Assembly (NCBI GenBank): GCA_905214235.1 | Contig: CAJMLF010000032.1 | Location: forward strand, 1-16,083 | Origin: an uncultured bacterium | GTDB taxonomy: Bacteria > Bacillota > Bacilli > Lactobacillales > Lactobacillaceae | Length of the DNA stretch: 16,083 nucleotides | Direction: 5' to 3' | In this document: positions 11,545 through 16,083 of the stretch, in pieces | Layout: the number at the start of each line of letters is the position of its first letter | Position numbering within the stretch: position 1 is the stretch's first letter | Translations under genes and position numbers: made by a program | Notes under the pieces: generated by a model | What the model saw: the letters and a program-made list of their open reading frames with translations, nothing else | Told to the model about the DNA's origin: nothing | The model's database searches: none

Positions 11545-12486
11545 ATGAGAAAAATTGGAATTATTGGATTAGGCCACGTGGGGCGCCTCCTGGCAAATGA
11601 ACTGGCGGTCACTGGCGAAGCGGACGAGTTGGTCCTGATCGACCAGGATGACGACCGCGCCTTAGCAGTACAAACTGACCTGGCGGACGCGGCCACGGCC
11701 AGCGCCCACCACCTAAAAATCACCATCCAGGACTATGCGGCGCTTGGTGGGGCCCAAGTCATTGTCGTGGCGGTCGGCAAGAGTGCCTTGGCTAAGGAAC
11801 AGCCGATGGCCGAACTCACCACCAGCGGCCAGGCAGTAAGAGAAATCGCCCCGCAAATCAAGGCCAGCGGCTTTCAGGGAATCGTCCTCAACCTGACCGA
11901 CCCGAACGAGGCCATCACCGCCTTCCTCCAGCAGGAACTACTCCTGCCACCCAAGCAGGTGATTGGCCTAGGAACGGTGGTCGATACTGCCCGGATGCGG
12001 CGGGCAGTGGCCCACGCGGCCCACTTGTCCGCCGCCAATGTGACCGGCTTTGTCTACGGCCAGCATAACGGCCGGCAGAGCTTTGCCTGGTCCACTGTCC
12101 GGGTTAACGGCCAGGGGATCGGTGAATCCATCAATGGTCACCGGCTGGACGAGAGCCAGCTCAAGGTTCAGGCAGATCTCAGTGGTTGGTACACCCTGAA
12201 GGGACTGGGCTACAACGCTAGTGCGGCGGTTGCCTGGGCCCGGCGGATTATCCAGGCGATCTTTACCGATGAGCAGTTGGCCTTGCCGGTGGCCATCTTC
12301 CAGCCGCAGTATTCGATCTACGTAAGTTTTCCGGCACTAATTGGGCGCCAGGGTGTGGGGAACCTGTTGCTGCTCAAGTTATACCCGGTTGAAGAGATGG
12401 CCGTTAAGACCGCCGCGGCTGATATCAAACAGCAGTTGGCGGCACTTCAAGAATTAAGCAAAGAGGGGAAAGTAGATGACAATTAA
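11545..12486 (+). CDS. L-2-hydroxyisocaproate dehydrogenase-like NAD-dependent dehydrogenase
   Basis: This 313-residue lactate/malate dehydrogenase-superfamily protein is closest in pattern to L-2-hydroxyisocaproate dehydrogenase, which interconverts 2-oxo and L-2-hydroxy acids. The N-terminus has a Rossmann GxGxxG (residues 8-13) and acidic Asp33 typical of NAD binding. The catalytic pair is present: Asp147/Arg150 in GTVVDTARM and His174. QSFAWSTVRVNGQGIGES is also shared with hydroxyisocaproate dehydrogenases. Unusual are GQHN instead of Gly-Glu-His-Gly around the catalytic His, and TDPNEA in place of the usual NPVD loop. The active-site loop has no Arg109 equivalent, as in hydroxyisocaproate rather than lactate enzymes. 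GAGGTG precedes the ATG. Its end overlaps the next start by 11 bases. Confidence 0.82.
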   Translation: MRKIGIIGLGHVGRLLANELAVTGEADELVLIDQDDDRALAVQTDLADAATASAHHLKITIQDYAALGGAQVIVVAVGKSALAKEQPMAELTTSGQAVREIAPQIKASGFQGIVLNLTDPNEAITAFLQQELLLPPKQVIGLGTVVDTARMRRAVAHAAHLSAANVTGFVYGQHNGRQSFAWSTVRVNGQGIGESINGHRLDESQLKVQADLSGWYTLKGLGYNASAAVAWARRIIQAIFTDEQLALPVAIFQPQYSIYVSFPALIGRQGVGNLLLLKLYPVEEMAVKTAAADIKQQLAALQELSKEGKVDDN

Positions 12487-13051
12487 CAAGTTAGCAGTTT
12501 ACTGTGGAGCCTTAGAAGGCAAGGACAAGCACTACATGGTGGAGGCGGAAAAGCTCGGCGAGTGGCTGGCCGCCCACCAGATTGACCTGGTCTATGGCGG
12601 TGGCCGTCACGGCCTGATGGGGGCAATTGCCCGGGGGACCCTCCTGAATGGCGGTCAGGTCCACAGCGTGATTACCCAGGAACTGTACGACCGCGGCGTG
12701 GCCTTGGACGGGGTCACGGACCGGCAGATCGTTGCCAACATGGACATCCGTAAGGAAAAGATGATGAACCTGGCGGATGGGATGCTGGCCTTTCCCGGCG
12801 GCGTAGGGACCCTGGAAGAGATTAGCCAGGCGGCCTCCTGGGTCACAATCGGTGATAATAAAAAGCCAGTTGCCTTTTACAATTACCGCGGTTACTACGA
12901 TAATCTGCAAAAGCAACTGGTTGAGATGACTAAGGCCGGCTTTTTGGAGGAGGAATATCTGAAGAGTCTGTACTTTGGGGATGACCTGGGCACGATCATT
13001 AAATTCATGAATGACTACCAGGCCCCGCACCACCGCACCTACGACAAATAA
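12476..13051 (+). CDS. LOG-family (TIGR00730) nucleotide 5'-monophosphate phosphoribohydrolase
   Basis: This 191-residue protein is a Rossmann-fold lysine-decarboxylase-like member of the LOG family. YGGGRHGLMG (residues 40-49), MDIRKEKM (89-96) with the conserved Arg-Lys, and PGGVGTLEE (107-115) form the nucleotide site that cleaves the base from nucleoside 5'-monophosphates. Plant and actinobacterial members release cytokinins; in lactobacilli a role in nucleotide turnover is more likely. The ATG lies inside the end of the dehydrogenase gene (11-base overlap) behind GGGGAAAG, indicating translational coupling. Confidence 0.87.
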   Translation: MTINKLAVYCGALEGKDKHYMVEAEKLGEWLAAHQIDLVYGGGRHGLMGAIARGTLLNGGQVHSVITQELYDRGVALDGVTDRQIVANMDIRKEKMMNLADGMLAFPGGVGTLEEISQAASWVTIGDNKKPVAFYNYRGYYDNLQKQLVEMTKAGFLEEEYLKSLYFGDDLGTIIKFMNDYQAPHHRTYDK

Positions 13052-13061
13052 ATTTTAAAAT

Positions 13062-13082
13062 AAAAAACGCTGTGTTACAGCG
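13062..13082 (-). terminator. Terminator of the DUF4828-like gene
   Basis: The stem CGCTGT (13068-13073)/ACAGCG (13077-13082) has a GTT loop. Read on the minus strand it is followed by a T-rich tract (complement of 13056-13067). It lies ten bases past the minus-strand stop and may also block the plus-strand transcript. Confidence 0.8.
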
Positions 13083-13091
13083 CTCCAATAA

Positions 13092-13454
13092 TTATTGAAC
13101 TGGTTGAATTGTGTAAACCTGGTCGTCAGCCTCATCGGAAAGGGAAACTGGCCGTTGTTCATTGGCTCGAATCGTTATGTGGTAACCAAACTTATCAAGG
13201 AATACTAATTTGTCATTCTTAATTTGTTGAACAGTTGCCGGAATTATCTGATTGTCGATGCCCAATTTAAGTTCAGGAGAAATGGTGATTTTATGGGATC
13301 GATTGCGTTCCTTGTCATAATATTTCCAAGTACCAGTGTAAAAAATTGGTAGCGCTGTTGTCGTGCTACTCTTCTTTGCGCGGCTGAACCCGAAGGTACT
13401 GCTGAGTCCAGCCATAAGTCCCGCGCCGAAAAGTAACATTCCCTTTTTCTTCAT
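13092..13454 (-). CDS. DUF4828-like small exported or membrane-anchored protein
   Basis: The protein has 120 residues. The start [20 protein letters not shown] is a basic end plus one hydrophobic segment, acting as a signal peptide or membrane anchor without a lipobox. After a Ser/Thr linker, the domain [20 protein letters not shown], then [17 protein letters not shown] and [14 protein letters not shown], matches my recollection of the DUF4828 family of Lactobacillaceae. Function is not known. GAGGAG lies 10-11 bases before the ATG. Monocistronic and transcribed divergently from the oxidoreductase gene at 13620. Confidence 0.7.
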   Translation of the reverse strand: MKKKGMLLFGAGLMAGLSSTFGFSRAKKSSTTTALPIFYTGTWKYYDKERNRSHKITISPELKLGIDNQIIPATVQQIKNDKLVFLDKFGYHITIRANEQRPVSLSDEADDQVYTIQPVQ

Positions 13455-13508
13455 ATTCCATCGATCTCCTCAATTAAGTATGTGATAAGTCATTTAACTT
13501 CCATGCTT

Positions 13509-13527
13509 ATTATACACACATTTGTGT
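13509..13527 (-). promoter_or_regulatory. -10 element and overlapping inverted repeat upstream of the DUF4828-like gene
   Basis: On the minus strand a perfect TATAAT occupies 13509-13514, with no good -35. ACACA (13514-13518) and TGTGT (13523-13527) form an inverted repeat at its upstream edge and could be a regulator site. Confidence 0.4.
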
Positions 13528-13619
13528 TATGGGAAGATTTCAATTCTGTTAAAAAGCCGCAATAATTGGTAAAATTAGTTGTAACAATCGTATTTATATT
13601 TAAAGGAGAGAATTGCATT

Positions 13620-14639
13620 ATGCTCAAGTTAGGAATTATCGGAACTCACATTATCACTGATCAGATGTTAGACGCCGCTAAGACTACTGGCAAGTATAAG
13701 CTGACGGCCGTTTATTCACGGACGATGGACCGGGCCAAGGAATATGGCCAGCCATATGGCGCCACCGAATTCTACGACGACCTCGACAAGTTCTTCACTG
13801 AAGGGGACTTTGACGTAGTTTACGTTGCTTCACCAAACAGCCTCCACTACCAACAGGTCCGCAAGGCAATCGAAAACGATAAGTTCATCATCGTTGAAAA
13901 GCCGTCGTTCGCTAATCCTGACGAATTCAGCGCCATCGAATCCCTCCTTGCTGCCCACCCGAAGGCCCGCTTAGTCGAAGCCGCCCGGCACATCCATACG
14001 CCGCTTTACAAGAAGGCCGCTGAAAAGGTTGCCGAGATGAAGGAAAACCACTGCCAAGGGGCCACAATTACGGTGATGAAGTACTCATCCCGTTACGATA
14101 AGGTCTTAGCTGGTGATAAGCCATATCCAAATATCTTCACTCTCGACTTTGCCGGTGGGGCCCTGATGGACCTGGGAGTTTACGCCGTCTACGGTGCGGT
14201 AACCCTATTCGGTGAACCAAGCACGGTCGTATACTATCCAACCCTTGCGAAGACGGGTGTCGATGCCAAGGGAGTTGCCATCCTTGACTATGACAAGTTC
14301 TCCGTTACCCTGAACTTCGGTAAGACCGCTAACTCACACTTGCCATCAGAAGTTTACGGCTTAAAGGACACCCTGGTCTTCGACAGCATCTTCAACACCA
14401 AGAAGGTTGTCTACTACGATGCCGACAAGAATGCCCACCCGTTGGACGTCCCGGTTGAAGAAAACTCCATGACCGATGAAATGAACGACTTCGCCGACCT
14501 CTTCAACAATCCGGATGACCCAGCCGAAATGAAGAAGTACCAACACTGGATGGACCTGGCACGGACGGTTAACTCCGTCATGTACTCCCTCCGGCAATCA
14601 GCTAACTTAGTATTCCCAGCAGACAATGATCAAGAATAG
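13620..14639 (+). CDS. Gfo/Idh/MocA-family NAD(P)-dependent oxidoreductase
   Basis: The protein has 339 residues from the ATG at 13620, behind AAAGGAG (13602-13608). The frame is open from 13566, but that extension includes the ribosome binding site. The N-terminal Rossmann start is LKLGIIGTHIITDQMLDAA, which lacks the usual GxGxxG (GTHIIT instead). The family signature VEKP is at 92-95, and GGALMDLGVY at 179-188 is the region usually ending Asp-Leu-Gly-Val/Gly-His; here the last position is Tyr. Members oxidise or reduce sugars, inositols and related compounds; the substrate cannot be told. The helicase gene starts 11 bases after its stop, suggesting one transcript. Confidence 0.85.
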   Translation: MLKLGIIGTHIITDQMLDAAKTTGKYKLTAVYSRTMDRAKEYGQPYGATEFYDDLDKFFTEGDFDVVYVASPNSLHYQQVRKAIENDKFIIVEKPSFANPDEFSAIESLLAAHPKARLVEAARHIHTPLYKKAAEKVAEMKENHCQGATITVMKYSSRYDKVLAGDKPYPNIFTLDFAGGALMDLGVYAVYGAVTLFGEPSTVVYYPTLAKTGVDAKGVAILDYDKFSVTLNFGKTANSHLPSEVYGLKDTLVFDSIFNTKKVVYYDADKNAHPLDVPVEENSMTDEMNDFADLFNNPDDPAEMKKYQHWMDLARTVNSVMYSLRQSANLVFPADNDQE

Positions 14640-14650
14640 GATGATAGTAT

Positions 14651-15955
14651 TTGATCGAACAATTTAAGGAACATTTTGATAAGCTGTACAAGCAACCAAC
14701 GGCAATCCAGTCGGCGGTTGAAAAGGCCCTCCAGACCGATAAATCCGTCCTGGGGATTGCCCCGACTGGTTCCGGTAAGACCCTGGCCTTCACCCTGCCG
14801 CTTTTGCCCAAGGTGATGCCGGGTTCTGGTACCCAGATCCTGGTCCTCGCTCCATCACAAGAACTGGCCCTCCAGACGGCCCGGGTGATGCGGGAGTGGG
14901 GGACAATCATTGGTGTTAAGGTTCAGTCCCTGACTGGGGGCGCTAACCTCCGCCGGCAGGTAATGCACCTGCACAAGCACCCCGATGTCGTCGTCGGGAC
15001 GCCCGGCCGGGTCCTGCACATGCTGGATAACCACCACCTGAAGCTCGGCCACCTACAAACACTGGTGATCGATGAAGCAGATGACCTCCTGCAAGACGAT
15101 ACCCTGGCATTTGTTGAGGACATTGAGCGGGCGACCCCGCTGACCACCCAGCTGGCCTTCTTCTCGGCCACGATGTCCCCAGTCCTCAACCAGTTGAACG
15201 TGATGTTTGGTCGCGACATCGTGACCTTCGATGTCCGTGAGTCCGACCATTCACGCGGTCCTGTCCGCCACGTCTACCTCGCTGCCCGGACGAACGCCCA
15301 GAAGACGGCGACCCTCCGGCGGCTAGCTAGCATGAAGGACTTCCGGGCCCTGGTCTTCTTCAATAGTACCCGGACACTTCATTACGCGGCCAGCCGGTTA
15401 AAACACGAGCACGTCAATGTCGGCATCCTCGGTGGGCGCCAACGGCAAACCGAGCGGGAAAAGGCAATGCGGATGTTCCGTAAGCGCCAAATTAAGTTGC
15501 TCTTAACCACCGATCTGGCGGCCCGGGGGCTGGATATTCCGAAGCTGCCCGGGGTGGTGAACTTTGATTTGCCAACCGCAACCAATACCTACGTCCACAG
15601 GGCAGGACGGACCGGCCGGCAGGGTGAACGGGGGATGGTCATTAACCTCGGGGATGACCACGATATCCGTGACCTGCGTAAGCTCGTCAAGGACCTCGAC
15701 GTGGACATCAAGCACTTCTACATCAGTGAAGACCAGCTGACTGACCAGAAGCCGGTTGCTGGTGAACGGACAGTTCCCTATGTCAAAAAGGCTGACCACC
15801 GCCTGCAAAAGAAGCAGCTGACGGGTGAACCGCGGTTGAAGAAGTCGGTGGATAAGACCTTTGCAGGCTTCTCCAAGCCCAAGAAGCACCGTCACAAGAA
15901 GAACCGCAAGAATAAGGGAATCCGTCTGAAGCACCGTCGGCAAAATTCAAAATAA
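14651..15955 (+). CDS. DEAD-box ATP-dependent RNA helicase
   Basis: The protein has 434 residues from a TTG start at 14651; the nearest ATG (14641) is out of frame. Motifs in order: a minimal Q-motif QPTAIQ (15-20), APTGSGKT (37-44), PSQELA, TPGR (117-120), DEAD (141-144), SAT (172-174), ARGLD (291-295) and HRAGRTGR (316-323). The C-terminus, from about 380 on, is Lys/Arg-rich (KKHRHKKNRKNK), an RNA-binding tail suited to ribosome assembly or mRNA turnover. The N-terminal region before the Q-motif is shorter than in CshA/CshB types and lacks the upstream aromatic. Likely cotranscribed with the oxidoreductase and ended by the hairpin at 15957. Confidence 0.92.
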   Translation: MIEQFKEHFDKLYKQPTAIQSAVEKALQTDKSVLGIAPTGSGKTLAFTLPLLPKVMPGSGTQILVLAPSQELALQTARVMREWGTIIGVKVQSLTGGANLRRQVMHLHKHPDVVVGTPGRVLHMLDNHHLKLGHLQTLVIDEADDLLQDDTLAFVEDIERATPLTTQLAFFSATMSPVLNQLNVMFGRDIVTFDVRESDHSRGPVRHVYLAARTNAQKTATLRRLASMKDFRALVFFNSTRTLHYAASRLKHEHVNVGILGGRQRQTEREKAMRMFRKRQIKLLLTTDLAARGLDIPKLPGVVNFDLPTATNTYVHRAGRTGRQGERGMVINLGDDHDIRDLRKLVKDLDVDIKHFYISEDQLTDQKPVAGERTVPYVKKADHRLQKKQLTGEPRLKKSVDKTFAGFSKPKKHRHKKNRKNKGIRLKHRRQNSK

Positions 15956-15956
15956 A

Positions 15957-16009
15957 AGAACATTATCGCTTTACCTTCACCAAGGTAAATGCGATAATAT
16001 TCTTTGTTT
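15957..16009 (+). terminator. Terminator after the helicase gene
   Basis: ATTATCGCTTTACCTT (15962-15977) and AAGGTAAATGCGATAAT (15982-15998) form a 16-pair stem with one bulged T and a CACC loop, extended outward by AGAA/TTCT. A T-rich tail (TTCTTTGTTTG) follows. Confidence 0.88.
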
Positions 16010-16082
16010 GGTCCCATAGCATAATTGGATAGTGCATCCGCCTCCTAAGCGGTCGATTCCGGTTCAAGCCCGGATGGGATCA
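16010..16082 (+). tRNA. tRNA-Arg (anticodon CCT)
   Basis: The 73-base cloverleaf has acceptor 16010-16016 with 16075-16081 (one G-U), T at position 8, an anticodon stem CCGC/GCGG around the loop CTCCTAA giving anticodon CCT (AGG codons), and a T arm TCCGG-TTCAAGC-CCGGA. The discriminator is A at 16082. CCA is not encoded as far as the window shows. Confidence 0.93.
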
Positions 16083-16083
16083 T

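Noticed and set aside
12512..13033. 173-residue minus-strand frame opposite the LOG gene
   Set aside because: Val/His/Gln-rich antisense shadow of a well-supported gene, no ribosome binding site.
16010..16082. tRNA-Arg as an integration site for the island
   Set aside because: No integrase and no repeat of the tRNA 3' end is seen near the left island; it lies 7 kb away behind core genes.

Overview
The window reads as a chromosomal segment of a heterofermentative lactic acid bacterium, most likely Limosilactobacillus or a close relative. This is inferred from strong AAGGAGG-type ribosome binding sites, the gene families present (choloylglycine-hydrolase-type acylases, a DUF4828-like protein, stand-alone GshA, PrdX) and codon use. 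No species call can be made without a search. It has two parts. Positions 1 to about 8,600 are AT-rich, have long gene-poor gaps, and hold relics and accessory genes. From 8,615 to the end the sequence is clearly GC-richer, tightly packed and housekeeping-like, ending in a tRNA-Arg.

Left part. A HigBA-type toxin-antitoxin pair (356-958; the toxin has no ATG/GTG/TTG start) precedes a DNPH1/Rcl-like deoxynucleotide N-hydrolase (1016-1429). Behind that lies a decayed second copy of higBA (1456-1601). A minus-strand Ntn-hydrolase of the choloylglycine hydrolase/penicillin V acylase family follows (1658-2560).

The most interesting block is 2961-7128. It holds a LacI-family regulator, then an apparent three-gene operon: a GATase1-like protein, a YdcZ/DUF606 two-repeat permease and a second, divergent choloylglycine-hydrolase-family acylase. 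The operon promoter overlaps a near-consensus CcpA cre site, and a near-perfect LacI-type operator (4171-4188) sits just before the first gene. The block looks like a sugar-repressed, substrate-induced system that moves an amide-containing compound across the membrane and hydrolyses it. The substrate is unknown.

Downstream, 7129-8331 holds an orphan AbrB/MazE-like antitoxin and a two-repeat, 61-bp-period relic of a type I-E-like CRISPR array. Next to the relic is a 66-residue two-helix membrane protein.

Right part. It carries a small MGMT-family DNA repair protein; an unrecognised Trp-rich open frame that runs without a stop into PrdX (Pro-tRNA editing); glutamate-cysteine ligase GshA; an L-2-hydroxyisocaproate-dehydrogenase-like enzyme overlapping a LOG-family nucleotide phosphoribohydrolase; a minus-strand DUF4828-like protein; a Gfo/Idh/MocA oxidoreductase coupled to a DEAD-box helicase; a strong terminator; and tRNA-Arg(CCT).
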